This document shows, piece after piece, positions 8,714 to 19,633 of a stretch of DNA of 64,000 nucleotides. The stretch covers positions 124,001 to 188,000 of the forward strand of contig NZ_JOGR01000010.1 in assembly GCF_000719515.1 (NCBI RefSeq). The letters are read 5' to 3'. The notes under the pieces are model-generated. The model was not told the origin of the DNA and did not search any database. It saw nothing but the letters and a program-made list of their open reading frames with translations. Position numbers and translations under genes: made by a program. The stretch's first letter is position 1; the number at the start of each line of letters is the position of its first letter. The stretch is from Glycomyces sp. NRRL B-16210. Its GTDB lineage: Bacteria > Actinomycetota > Actinomycetes > Mycobacteriales > Micromonosporaceae.

Positions 8714-8751
8714 GGATGCCCGGGCCGCCGCCGAGGAGAGGAACCGATCAG

Positions 8752-10098
<1,347 letters not shown>

Positions 10099-10188
10099 CA
10101 CCCGCCCCTCCCGCCCCTCGCGTGCCGTCCTGTGCGAGTGTCGACGCACCGGCGCGCACCCCTGCACCCGAACTCCGAAAGGCCCGCA

Positions 10189-11427
10189 ATGATCATCGAC
10201 CGAGCCGAAGTCATCGTCACCAGCCCCGACCGGAACTTCGTGACGCTCAAGCTCACCACCGACGACGGCCTCACCGGTCTCGGCGACGCGACGCTCAACG
10301 GCCGCGAACTCGCCGTGGTCGCCTACCTCAAGGAGCATGTGGTGCCGCTGCTCCTGGGCCGGGACGCGCACCGGATCGAGGACACCTGGCAGTTCCTGTA
10401 CCGCTCGGCGTACTGGCGGCGCGGGCCGGTGACCATGGCCGCGATCGCCGCGGTCGACATGGCGCTGTGGGACGTCAAGGGCAAGGCCGCCGGGCTCCCG
10501 GTGTACCAGCTGCTCGGCGGCGCCTCCCGCAACGGGCTCCTGGCCTACGGGCACGCCTCGGGCAAGACCGTTGAGGAGCTGTTCGACTCCATTCGCTCCC
10601 ACCAGGAGCAGGGATACCGGGCCATCCGCGTCCAGACCGGTGTCCCAGGACTGAAGTCGATCTACGGCATCGCCTCGAACGCCACTTATGAAGCAATGGA
10701 AGGGGTCCGGTACGACCACGAGCCGGCCCAGCGCGGCGACCTGCCCAATGAGGAGGACTGGGACACCCGGTCCTACCTGCGGCACGTCCCGACCGTGTTC
10801 GAGGCCGTCCGCGGCGAGTTCGGCCCCGAGCTGCCGCTGCTGCACGACGCCCACCACCGGCTCACCCCGATCCAGGCCGCGCAACTGGGCAAGTCCCTCG
10901 AGCCGTACGACCTGTTCTGGCTCGAGGACGTCACGCCCGCCGAGAACCAGGAGGCGCTGCGCCTGGTGCGCGGGCACACCACGACCCCGCTGGCCATCGG
11001 CGAGATCTTCAATACCGTCTGGGACTACCAGCAGATCATCCGCGAGCAGCTCATCGACTACGTCCGCTCGGCCGTGACCCACACCGGGGGCATCTCGCAC
11101 CTGAAGAAGGTCCTCGACTACGCCTCGCAGTACCAGATCAAGTCGGGGATGCACGGCCCCACGGACATCTCCCCGGTCGGCATGGCCGCCGCGATGCACC
11201 TGGGACTGTCGATCCACAACTTCGGCATCCAGGAGTACATGCGGCACGGCGCGAAGACCGACGAGGTCTTCCAGCAGTCGTTCACGTGGGCAGAGGGGAT
11301 GCTCCACCCCGGCGACCGGCCGGGCCTGGGCGTGGACCTCGACGTGGACGAGGCCGGCAAGTACCCCTACGTGCGCGCCTACCTCCCCTTCAACCGCCTG
11401 GCCGACGGCACCGTCCACGACTGGTAG
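10189..11427 (+). CDS. manD: D-mannonate dehydratase (ManD/RspA type, enolase superfamily)
   Basis: A 412-residue enolase-superfamily enzyme of the ManD group, which dehydrates D-mannonate to 2-keto-3-deoxygluconate. Metal ligands are visible as 'HDAHHRL', 'FWLEDVTP' and 'IGEIF'; 'SGMHGPTDISPVG' and the C-terminal 'RPGLGVDLDVDEAGKYPY' are typical ManD. It is cytoplasmic. A CGAAAGG ribosome site precedes the ATG. There is no uxuB or kdgK nearby, so the rest of the glucuronate route must lie elsewhere; some ManD-fold enzymes have low activity on gluconate or other acid sugars. A perfect hairpin follows. Confidence 0.9.
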   Translation: MIIDRAEVIVTSPDRNFVTLKLTTDDGLTGLGDATLNGRELAVVAYLKEHVVPLLLGRDAHRIEDTWQFLYRSAYWRRGPVTMAAIAAVDMALWDVKGKAAGLPVYQLLGGASRNGLLAYGHASGKTVEELFDSIRSHQEQGYRAIRVQTGVPGLKSIYGIASNATYEAMEGVRYDHEPAQRGDLPNEEDWDTRSYLRHVPTVFEAVRGEFGPELPLLHDAHHRLTPIQAAQLGKSLEPYDLFWLEDVTPAENQEALRLVRGHTTTPLAIGEIFNTVWDYQQIIREQLIDYVRSAVTHTGGISHLKKVLDYASQYQIKSGMHGPTDISPVGMAAAMHLGLSIHNFGIQEYMRHGAKTDEVFQQSFTWAEGMLHPGDRPGLGVDLDVDEAGKYPYVRAYLPFNRLADGTVHDW

Positions 11428-11438
11428 ACCCTTCGACG

Positions 11439-11474
11439 CGTTCGGCGGCCCGCTTCGCGGCGGGCCGCCGAACG
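11439..11474 (+). terminator. Perfect 15-bp hairpin after manD
   Basis: CGTTCGGCGGCCCGC and its exact complement flank a 6-nt loop (TTCGCG), starting 11 bp after the manD stop. There is no T-run. Confidence 0.75.
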
Positions 11475-11573
11475 CCGATGCGCGGCGGGCGTCGCGCTGA
11501 AACCGGAGTCCACATGCAGCACTCTGCGGTGTCTTCGGCACGCTGCGTGAGCTGTTTCACTTGAAACTTCAAC

Positions 11574-11592
11574 ATAGGTTAGGCTACGCTAA
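11574..11592 (+). promoter_or_regulatory. IdeR/DtxR-type iron box
   Basis: ATAGGTTAGGCTACGCTAA matches the actinobacterial iron-box consensus TTAGGTTAGGCTAACCTAA at 16 of 19 positions. It lies 65 bp before the ferric ABC transporter operon, so iron-loaded IdeR should repress the operon. Confidence 0.75.
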
Positions 11593-11657
11593 GCCCCGAC
11601 ACGCGGCGTTCGACCACTTCGGCCGATCGCCGCCGACCCCCCGATGAGGAGTGAAGT

Positions 11658-12728
11658 GTGCGCCATCCCATCCGACGTGCCATCCCCCTGACCGTGGCCG
11701 CGGCCCTCGCCGCGACCGGCCTGGCCGCCTGCGGTTCCGGCGATGCCTCGGACGACGCGACCGGATCCGAGTCCGCGGCCGAGTCCGACCAGTCCATCAC
11801 CGTCTACAGCGGACGCAGCGAGGACCTCGTGCAGCCGCTGCTCGACCAGTTCACCGACGAGACCGGCATCGAGATCGAAGTCCGGTACGACAACTCCGCC
11901 ACCATGGCGACCCAGATCCTCGAAGAGGGCGACCGGTCCCCGGCCGACGTGTTCTTCTCCCAGGACGCCGGCGCCCTCGGCGCCGTCGCGAAGGAGGGCC
12001 TGTTCGCCGAACTGCCCGCCGAAGTCCTCGACCTCGTCCCGGCGCAGTACTCGGCCGGCACCGGCGAATGGGTCGGCGTCACCGCCCGCGCCCGGGTGCT
12101 CGTCTACAACGTCGACCTGGTCGACGAGGCCGACCTGCCCGAGTCCGTGTTCGACCTGACCGACCCCGAATGGAAGGGCGCGGTCGGCGTCGCCCCCACC
12201 AACGCCTCGTTCCAGGCCTTCGTCACCGCCATCCGCGTCGAGCACGGCGACGAGGCGGCCGAGGAGTTCCTGGCCGGACTGGTCGCCAACGACCCCGAGA
12301 TCCGCGACGGCAACGGGGGCATCCTCGAAGAGGTCAACAACGGCGACCTCGCCACCGGCCTCATCAACCACTACTACGTCGGCGAGCTCGCCGCCGAGCA
12401 GGGCGTGGCGCTCGACGAGCTCGACGCCCGGCTCCACTTCTTCCCCGGCGGCGACACCGGCGGCCTGGTCAACGTGGCCGGCGTCGGCGTCCTGGAGCAC
12501 GCCGCCGAGGACCCGGACGTGCGGGCCTTCGTCGACTTCCTGCTCTCGCAGTCGGCGCAGGAGGCCTTCGCGACCCAGACCTACGAGTACCCGCTCGTCG
12601 AGGGCGTCGCCGGCCCCGAGGGCCTGCCTACCCTCGACAGCCTGGAGGCCCCCGAGATCGACCTCAACGACCTCGACACGCTCGAAGCCACGATCGCCAT
12701 GATCACCGCCTCGGGCCTGGTCCCCTGA
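11658..12728 (+). CDS. Ferric iron ABC transporter substrate-binding lipoprotein
   Basis: A 356-residue lipoprotein with a signal sequence and lipobox ending at C25 ('GLAAC'). The mature part is a FbpA/Sfu-type binding protein: 'ITVYSGRSEDLVQPLLDQFTDETGI', 'ADVFFSQDAGALG', and the paired tyrosines 'INHYYVGEL' that commonly bind Fe(III) in this family. GAGGAGTG precedes the GTG start. First gene of a three-gene operon with permease and ATPase, downstream of an iron box, so ferric iron import is well supported. Confidence 0.92.
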   Translation: MRHPIRRAIPLTVAAALAATGLAACGSGDASDDATGSESAAESDQSITVYSGRSEDLVQPLLDQFTDETGIEIEVRYDNSATMATQILEEGDRSPADVFFSQDAGALGAVAKEGLFAELPAEVLDLVPAQYSAGTGEWVGVTARARVLVYNVDLVDEADLPESVFDLTDPEWKGAVGVAPTNASFQAFVTAIRVEHGDEAAEEFLAGLVANDPEIRDGNGGILEEVNNGDLATGLINHYYVGELAAEQGVALDELDARLHFFPGGDTGGLVNVAGVGVLEHAAEDPDVRAFVDFLLSQSAQEAFATQTYEYPLVEGVAGPEGLPTLDSLEAPEIDLNDLDTLEATIAMITASGLVP

Positions 12729-14325
12729 GCCGCACGACTTCGACCACCGCAGGGCGAGACGGCATCCCCGGTCTCGCCCTGCGGCTGCGCCGTGCCTGGC
12801 ACCGGACGGTGCCGCGGCCGATCCTCCTGTGCGGCGCGTTGATCGCCGCGGCGGTCGCGCTGATCCCCCTGGTGTACCTGGGAGTCCGGGTCGCCGAGGC
12901 CGGCGGCGAGCGGATCGCCGAAGAGCTGTTCACCGAACGCGTCGCGGTGCTGGCGGTCCGGAGCCTGGGCCTGGCCGCGGTCGTCACCGCCGCGTGCGTC
13001 CTGCTCGGGGTGGCCACGGCGTTCCTGGTGACCCGCACCGACCTGCCCGCGCGGCGGGCCTTCACCGTCCTGGCTGCGCTCCCGTTGGCCGTGCCGACCT
13101 ACATCGCGGCGTTCACCTGGGTCTCCTCGATGCGGGAGTTCGAGGGGTTCTGGGCCGCGGCGCTGGTCCTCACCGCCTGCTCCTACCCCTACGTGTTCCT
13201 GCCGGTCGCCGCCGCGCTCACCGGCGCCGACGCCGCCGCCGAAGAGGTCTCCCGGTCGCTCGGGCGCGGCCCGTGGCGCACCTTCCGCGCGGTGACGCTG
13301 CGCCAGATCCGCCCGGCCGTCGCCGGCGGCGCGCTGCTGGTGGCCCTCTACGTGCTCTCGGACTTCGGCGCGGTCTCGATCCTGCGCACCGACACCTTCA
13401 CCCGCGCGATCTTCGTCGCCTTCAACATGGGGTTCGACCGCACCGGCGCGCTCGTGCTCAGCTCGGTCCTGGTGGTGCTCACGGTCCTGCTGCTGACGGG
13501 CGAGTCGGCCACGCGCCGCCGCCACGAGCGCTACGCCCCGCTCGGCGGCGCCCGCCGCCGCGCGAACCCGATCGGCCTGGGCCCGTGGCGATGGGTCGCG
13601 GCCACCGGCCTGCTCGGGGTCGCCGCCGTCGCGCTCGGCGTGCCCGCGGTGAGCCTCACCGGCAGGCTCCTCGAAGGCACCTCGCGTCCTGAATGGATCG
13701 ACCTCGTCACGGCCGCGGGGAACTCGCTGTGGCTCTCGGCGGCCGGGGCGGCGCTGACTTTGGCGCTGGCGCTGCCGCTGGGCCTGCTCGTCGCCAGGGC
13801 GCCCGGGCGACTGAGCGCCGTCTTGGAGCGGCTGAGCTATCTCGCGCACGCGCTGCCGGGCATCGTCGTCGGACTCTCCCTGGTGTTCTTCGGCATCAAC
13901 GTGGCCTTCGCGCTGTACCAGACCGCGTGGCTCCTCGCGCTCGGCTACGCGGTGCTGTTCCTGCCGCTGGCGCTCACGGCGGTGATCGGCGCGGCCGCGC
14001 AATCCCCGCCGGCTCTCGAACAGGTCGCCGCGTCCTTGGGGCGCGGGCGATTGTCGGTGCTGCGCACCGTCACGCTCCCGCTCACGCTGCCGGGCATCGG
14101 CGCCGGCGCGGCGCTCGTCTTCCTCACCTGCATGAAGGAGCTGCCCGCGACGCTCCTGCTGCGGCCCACCGGGGTCGACACGCTCGCGACCGAGCTGTGG
14201 ACCAAGACCACCGTGGCCGCCTACGCCGCGGCCGCCCCCAGCGCGGCCCTCCTGGTCGCGCTGTCGGCGATCCCGACCTGGCTGATCGCCTCGCGCACCG
14301 GCATCCTCGACAAGAACGGACCCGC

Positions 14326-14329
<4 letters not shown>
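12725..14329 (+). CDS. Ferric iron ABC transporter permease
   Basis: A permease of about 534 residues made of two fused BPD transmembrane halves, with two EAA-type loops ('EEVSRSLGRGPWRTFRAVTLRQIRP' and 'EQVAASLGRGRLSVLRTVTLPLTLP'), as in FbpB/SfuB. It passes iron delivered by the preceding lipoprotein. The start is uncertain: the frame permits a CTG at 12725 overlapping the previous stop (CTGA), which gives a natural N-terminus; the first standard start is GTG at 12809, just before the first membrane helix. Its stop overlaps the ATPase start by 4 bp (ATGA). Confidence 0.88.
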
Positions 14330-15369
<1,040 letters not shown>

Positions 15370-15416
15370 GCGAGGCCGTTGCGGTCCACCCGAACAGGGC
15401 AGTACGCGAACTTCTC

Positions 15417-15444
15417 TTGCATTGCGGTCCAAAGTCGATACGAT
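15417..15444 (+). promoter_or_regulatory. Possible promoter of the sensor kinase gene
   Basis: TTGCAT (15417-15422) and TACGAT (15439-15444) with a 16-bp spacer end 6 bp before the kinase ATG, which would make a very short leader. There is no good ribosome site, consistent with a near-leaderless transcript. Confidence 0.35.
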
Positions 15445-15450
15445 CGGGGC

Positions 15451-16668
15451 ATGTCAGACCCGCCGCCCCACCCGCACGGCCACCCGCACCGCCCGCAGAT
15501 GCCGATCGACCAGCTGCTCGGCGAACTCGCCTCGCGGGTCGACGAGATCGTGCTCGACCGCGAGCGCCTGCGGGCCCTGCTCGACGCGGTGATCAGCATC
15601 GGCTCCGACCTCGAACTGGCGGCCATCCTCGACCGCATCGTCGCCGCCGCCTGCACGCTCGTGGACGCCCGGTACGGGGCGCTGGGGGTCCTCGACGACT
15701 CCGGCGGCCTGGCCGACTTCCGCACCCAGGGCCTGAGCGAGGCCGAGATCATCGCGCTCGGCGACCCGCCCACGGGCCGGGGCATCCTCGGGCACATCAT
15801 CGACGTGCCCGAGCCGCTGCGCCTGGAGGACCTGACCGCGCACCCGGCGTCGATCGGGTTCCCGCCCGGGCACCCGCCGATGCGGACCTTCCTCGGCGTG
15901 CCGGTCAAAGTGGGCGAGAAGGCCTGGGGCAACCTCTATCTCACCGACAAGCGCGGCGGCCAGTTCACCGACGACGACAAGGACATCATCACCGCACTCG
16001 CCGCCGCGGCCGGCGTCGCGATCGACAACGCCCGCCTCTACGGCGAGCTGGCCGACTCCCAGGCCGAGCGCGAGCGCCTGGTCGTCTTCCGCGACCGGGA
16101 CCGCATCGGCCGCGACCTGCACGACCTGGTCATCCAGCGGCTCTTCGCCACCGGGCTGCAATTGCAGAGCATCGTGCACCTCGTGGACGCCCCCGACGCC
16201 GCCGACCGGATCAACACGGCCGTGGACGAGATCGACGGCGCCATCTCGGACCTGCGGGCGGCGATCTTCAGCCTGCACACCGGCACCGAGCAGTTGTTCT
16301 CGGCGACCGTGAAGGGGCTCGCGGGCGTGGTCCGGCACCAGTTGGGCTTCATGCCGCGGGTGCGCTTCGAAGGGCCGGTCGACAGCGCGGTGCCCGAGAC
16401 GGTGCGCATCGAGGTGCTGGCGATGCTGCGGGAGGCGCTCAGCAACGCCGCCCGCCACGCCCGGGCCGGCGAGGTGGTCGTGGCGATGGCGGTGGCCGAC
16501 AGGCGCCTGGAGGTCACCGTCTCCGACGACGGGTGCGGGATTCCGGCGATGGCGCCGCGGCGCGGGCTGGCGAACCTCGCGGCCAGGGCCGAGGCGCTCG
16601 GCGGCAAGTTCGCGATCGGCGGGGTGGAGCCGTCGGGCACGCGGCTGCACTGGAGCATCCCGCTGTAG
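15451..16668 (+). CDS. GAF-domain histidine kinase, DevS/DosS-like
   Basis: A 405-residue cytoplasmic sensor kinase with a His/Pro-rich N-terminus, one GAF domain (about 45-195), a HisKA_3 dimerisation domain with the phospho-His in 'RDLHDL' (H224), and a C-terminal HATPase ('EALSNAARHARA', 'DDGCGIP', 'GLANLAARA'). The GAF segment 'HPASIGFPPGHPPMRTFLGVPV' closely resembles the heme-binding GAF of mycobacterial DosS/DosT, whose proximal His is in this part; H141 is a candidate, which is inference. DosS has two GAF domains and this has one. The partner regulator converges on it with a 4-bp gap, an uncommon layout for such pairs. Confidence 0.88.
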   Translation: MSDPPPHPHGHPHRPQMPIDQLLGELASRVDEIVLDRERLRALLDAVISIGSDLELAAILDRIVAAACTLVDARYGALGVLDDSGGLADFRTQGLSEAEIIALGDPPTGRGILGHIIDVPEPLRLEDLTAHPASIGFPPGHPPMRTFLGVPVKVGEKAWGNLYLTDKRGGQFTDDDKDIITALAAAAGVAIDNARLYGELADSQAERERLVVFRDRDRIGRDLHDLVIQRLFATGLQLQSIVHLVDAPDAADRINTAVDEIDGAISDLRAAIFSLHTGTEQLFSATVKGLAGVVRHQLGFMPRVRFEGPVDSAVPETVRIEVLAMLREALSNAARHARAGEVVVAMAVADRRLEVTVSDDGCGIPAMAPRRGLANLAARAEALGGKFAIGGVEPSGTRLHWSIPL

Positions 16669-16672
16669 GCGG

Positions 16673-17314
16673 TCAGCCGAACAGGCGGGAGGCGAGCACC
16701 GCGGCCTGCGTGCGGCGCTGGAGGCCGAGCTTGGCGAGCACGCGGGTCACGTAGTTCTTGACCGTCTTCTCCGCCAGGTGCATTCGCTCGGCGATCTCCC
16801 GGTTGGTCAGGCCCTCGCCGATGTGGGCGAGGATGCGCCGCTCCTGATCGGACAGGAGCTCCAGCTCGGGGGCCTTCGGCGGCCCGGTGCGCAGGCGCTC
16901 GAGCACCGCGCCGATGACGCGGGTGTCGAGCAGCGACTCCCCCGCGGCGACCTTGCGGACGGCCTCGACCAGGTCGTTGCCGCGCACCTGCTTGAGCAGG
17001 AACCCGGCCGCGCCGGCCTCGATCGCGGCGAACAGCGTCGCGTCGTCCTCGTAGGAGGTGAGCATGACGACGGCGATCGAAGGGTCGATCTCCTTGACGC
17101 GGCGGCATACCTCGACGCCGTCGCCGTCGGCCAGGCGAGCGTCGAGCACCGCCACGTCCGGGCGCACGGCGGGGATGCGGCGGATCGCCTCGGCGGCCCC
17201 CGAGGCCTCGCCGACCACCTCGATGTCGCCGTCCCGCTCCAGCAGGCCGCACAGACCCCGCCTGACCACCTCGTGGTCGTCCAGCAGGAACACCTTGATC
17301 AATGCCGTATCCAT
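16673..17314 (-). CDS. NarL/DevR-type response regulator
   Basis: A 213-residue regulator with an N-terminal receiver (acidic 'LDDHE', phospho-acceptor D58 in 'AVLDARL', T86, K108) and a C-terminal LuxR-type HTH ('LTNREIAERMHLAEKTVKNYVTRVLAKLG'). That HTH is close to DevR/DosR of hypoxia systems. The ATG at 17314 is the natural receiver start. A DevR-box-like palindrome lies 58 bp upstream at 17372-17385, suggesting autoregulation. Likely partner of the convergent GAF kinase. Confidence 0.9.
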   Translation of the reverse strand: MDTALIKVFLLDDHEVVRRGLCGLLERDGDIEVVGEASGAAEAIRRIPAVRPDVAVLDARLADGDGVEVCRRVKEIDPSIAVVMLTSYEDDATLFAAIEAGAAGFLLKQVRGNDLVEAVRKVAAGESLLDTRVIGAVLERLRTGPPKAPELELLSDQERRILAHIGEGLTNREIAERMHLAEKTVKNYVTRVLAKLGLQRRTQAAVLASRLFG

Positions 17315-17371
17315 TCTTCGAGTATGGGCGCGTCGGGCCACCGGGGCACCTCTCCGAGGTCCGCTCGGCGG

Positions 17372-17385
17372 GGGACCTTGGTCCC
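17372..17385. promoter_or_regulatory. DevR/DosR-type box 1
   Basis: GGGACCTTGGTCCC, a perfect GGGAC-n4-GTCCC palindrome like the core of the mycobacterial DosR box, 58 bp upstream of the response regulator start. The right arm also pairs with a following GGGACC (17380-17393). Confidence 0.6.
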
Positions 17386-17409
17386 TTGGGACCCAGCCGA
17401 CGCACGGAG

Positions 17410-17438
17410 GCGGGCCGCGACCAGAGGTCGCGGCCCGC
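17410..17438 (-). terminator. Perfect 13-bp hairpin after doxX
   Basis: GCGGGCCGCGACC and its exact complement flank a 3-nt AGA loop. It starts 12 bp beyond the doxX stop and separates doxX from the regulator promoter. Confidence 0.75.
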
Positions 17439-17449
17439 GATGGGTGGGG

Positions 17450-17986
17450 CTACTTGAGCCAGGGCAGTCGCTTGACCAGCGCGGTCTCGCCCCAGGCCTT
17501 GCCCAGGCCGAGCGTGTTCTCGGCGCGGACGAGCGCCAGGCCGACGAGCAGCCCCGCGTAGACGAGGTGGTCGTCCATGAACGGGTTGTTCGCCGGGAGC
17601 AGCACCGCGGTCCACATGAGCACCAGCAGCAGTGCGCCCGCGGCGGCGGCGATCCTCATGCCGACGCCGAGGATCAGGGCGAGCCCGATGCCGGCCAGGC
17701 CGATCATGAAGAGCCAGTCGGCGAGGGCCGAGCCGGCCATGCCCTGGTAGAAGTCGGCGAGCGGGCCCTGCGTCCCGTGGGCGAGGAACCCGGCGGTCGG
17801 GCTCCCGCCCTCGATCCAGGCGCCCTCGCGCTCGGTGGCGAATCCGAGGCCGAAGGCCTTGTCGATGAAGGCCCACAGGAAGACCCAGCCGAGGGCCAGG
17901 CGCAGCGCGGCCCACACGTAGGCGGCGGCGCGGCCGGGGGCGGCGACGGGGCGGGCGGCCCGGTCGGCTTCAACAGAGGTGGTCAT
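17450..17986 (-). CDS. DoxX-family membrane protein (copy 1)
   Basis: A 178-residue four-helix membrane protein of the DoxX type ('LALGWVFLWAFIDKAFGLGFAT', 'GGSPTAGFL', 'WLFMIGLAGIGLALILGVGMR', 'NNPFMDDHLVYA'). DoxX-like proteins take part in thiosulfate/quinone or redox-stress complexes; the role here is inferred from context with a sulfide:quinone reductase-like gene and a DevR-type system. The ATG at 17986 follows GGAAG by 9 nt. A DevR-type box lies 117 bp upstream. A paralogue lies at 48768-49310. Confidence 0.85.
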   Translation of the reverse strand: MTTSVEADRAARPVAAPGRAAAYVWAALRLALGWVFLWAFIDKAFGLGFATEREGAWIEGGSPTAGFLAHGTQGPLADFYQGMAGSALADWLFMIGLAGIGLALILGVGMRIAAAAGALLLVLMWTAVLLPANNPFMDDHLVYAGLLVGLALVRAENTLGLGKAWGETALVKRLPWLK

Positions 17987-18102
17987 CGCACTGCACTTCC
18001 TTAATGAGAGATGTCTTTCGGGTTCGGCCACCGCTCTCGGTGACACCACTAGCAAACCGCGGATCGGGGGCCGGGAGGAGAGGTCGGAAGCCGCGTCCTG
18101 GA

Positions 18103-18116
18103 GGGACGAAGGTCCC
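18103..18116. promoter_or_regulatory. DevR/DosR-type box 2
   Basis: GGGACGAAGGTCCC, a perfect GGGAC-n4-GTCCC palindrome 117 bp upstream of doxX and with the same core as box 1. The region from 17987 to 18198 has no gene and holds the doxX leader and this box. Confidence 0.6.
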
Positions 18117-18198
18117 GAGTGTCTGGAGGCGGATCGGCGTCGACCGAGCCGTGAATGCGCTGGTCTTGTTGCGCCGCAAGGTTTCCGGGCATGGAAAA

Positions 18199-18228
18199 GC
18201 GGCCGCCCCGCCCCCGGGAGGCGGCCGC
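18199..18228 (-). terminator. Hairpin with T-run after the flavoprotein gene
   Basis: Arms 18199-18207 and 18220-18228 (GCGGCCGCC/GGCGGCCGC) flank a C/G-rich 12-nt loop. On the minus strand the stem is followed by CTTTTCC, giving a short U-tract. It lies 27 bp past the stop at 18255. Confidence 0.75.
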
Positions 18229-18254
18229 CGGAGGAGGCGGCGCCATGTGCCGCC

Positions 18255-19517
18255 TCACTCCTTCACGGTGCCGGCCAGCACCCTCGACAACCCCTTGTAT
18301 CCGAGGCCGGCCGGCCCTCCCGGGAGCCCGCCGTGGAACGGCCGACCGGCACGGAACTGCCGGGGCAGGTAGACCCCCAGTGCTCTCCTGCCCAGCCGCC
18401 AGATCGGCGAGACTCCGATGAGGTGGTCGTCGTCGCCGCCCACCGGCACCGGGTCGCCGGTGAGGGTGAGCGGCACGTGCGTGAACATCGCGTCGTCGGA
18501 CATCTCCATGACGCACAGGCCGACCGGGTCGAACCGCCGAGGGCGTTCGACCGCCGCCGGATCGATCCGGTGCGCGATGTCGTCGGCCACGGCGTCGGCC
18601 TGGAGCATGGACAGGAACCCCAGTTTCAGCGGGAAGTCCCCGGCGTCGCCGGGCGCGTAGACCGCGTCGGTGCGGCGGACCCTGCGCGTCTCGGCGTCGG
18701 TGAGCACGAATCCGCGCCGGTCCTGCGGCAGGCCTTCGTAATCGACGGCCGGGCCGTGCGGGGCGGCGGCCACGAGGAGGTCGAACACCCGCGCCGTCCC
18801 GTCGGCGAACCGCACCAGGCCCGGCTCGACCCGCTCGACCGCCGCCGAGCGGCACCCGACGACCCCGCGGTCGGCGAACTCGCCGTCGACCACCCGGTCG
18901 AGCCCGGTGCCGAAGGCCTGCAAGTAGGTGCCCTCGTGCGTCGCGAAGGTGACGCAGATGCGGTCGCGCACGCGGGCACGGCGCAGCCACTTCTCCAGCA
19001 TGAACGCGAGCTCGTACAGCGGGCCGGCGCACAGGTTCCCCGGCGGCACCAGGAACAGCACGTGCTGCGGCGAGCCGTCGACCGCCGCGTCCCTGACGCG
19101 CTTGAGGCCCCGGCCCAGTTCCCGCATCCGGTCGAGGGACCCGATCAGATGGGCGTGCTCGGCCAGGCCGGGCACCTCCTCGGGCCGCGGCCTCGCCCCG
19201 GTGGCGAGCACGAGGTAGTCGTAGTCGATCAGGTGCCCGTCGGCGAGCGCGATCCGCTTCGGATCGGTCTCGACCCACGCGACCGCGCCGCGGCGCACGG
19301 CGATGCCGCGGCGGGTCGCGGGCGGCCCGACCGGCAGGCGCAGGTCGTCCTCGGCCCCGCCGAAGGGCACGTAGATGGTGCCGGGGGTGAACACGAAGTC
19401 GGGCCGGTCGGCCACGAGCGTCAGGTCGATCCGGTCCCCCAGCCGCTCGCGCAGGCTGAAGGCGGTCTCGAGGCCGGCGAAGCCACCGCCGACGATGACG
19501 ACTCGGGGCGTGTTCAT
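18255..19517 (-). CDS. Sulfide:quinone oxidoreductase-like FAD flavoprotein
   Basis: A 420-residue NDH-2/SQR-superfamily flavoprotein: N-terminal FAD motif 'VVIVGGGFAGLETA', 'YDYLVLATGARPRP', a redox-type Cys in 'PGNLCAGPLYELAFML', and a C-terminal FAD segment 'VYAPGDAGDFPLK'. It probably oxidises sulfide or NAD(P)H and passes electrons to membrane quinone; sequence reading cannot settle the substrate. A perfect GGAGGACCCC ribosome site precedes the ATG. A degenerate DevR-like box lies 63 bp upstream, near the same distance as box 1 from its gene. Confidence 0.85.
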   Translation of the reverse strand: MNTPRVVIVGGGFAGLETAFSLRERLGDRIDLTLVADRPDFVFTPGTIYVPFGGAEDDLRLPVGPPATRRGIAVRRGAVAWVETDPKRIALADGHLIDYDYLVLATGARPRPEEVPGLAEHAHLIGSLDRMRELGRGLKRVRDAAVDGSPQHVLFLVPPGNLCAGPLYELAFMLEKWLRRARVRDRICVTFATHEGTYLQAFGTGLDRVVDGEFADRGVVGCRSAAVERVEPGLVRFADGTARVFDLLVAAAPHGPAVDYEGLPQDRRGFVLTDAETRRVRRTDAVYAPGDAGDFPLKLGFLSMLQADAVADDIAHRIDPAAVERPRRFDPVGLCVMEMSDDAMFTHVPLTLTGDPVPVGGDDDHLIGVSPIWRLGRRALGVYLPRQFRAGRPFHGGLPGGPAGLGYKGLSRVLAGTVKE

Positions 19518-19579
19518 GGGGTCCTCCTGGAAGCGTGTGGTCACACCTCCATGGGACTCCGATCGCCGGGCGCGCGGTA

Positions 19580-19593
19580 GTGACCAAGTGCCC
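19580..19593. promoter_or_regulatory. Degenerate DevR-type box 3
   Basis: GTGACCAAGTGCCC (minus strand GGGCACTTGGTCAC) matches 7 of the 10 fixed positions of GGGAC-n4-GTCCC and sits 63 bp upstream of the flavoprotein start. Weak alone; the position and the two perfect boxes nearby support it. Confidence 0.35.
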
Positions 19594-19633
19594 GTCGCGA
19601 AGGGACCCGGGGGTTCGCGACCGCAGCGGGCGG

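Noticed and set aside
17380..17393. GGTCCCTTGGGACC palindrome beside DevR box 1
   Set aside because: It overlaps box 1 and reuses its right arm; its 2-bp spacer does not fit the n4 box, so I did not count it as a separate site.
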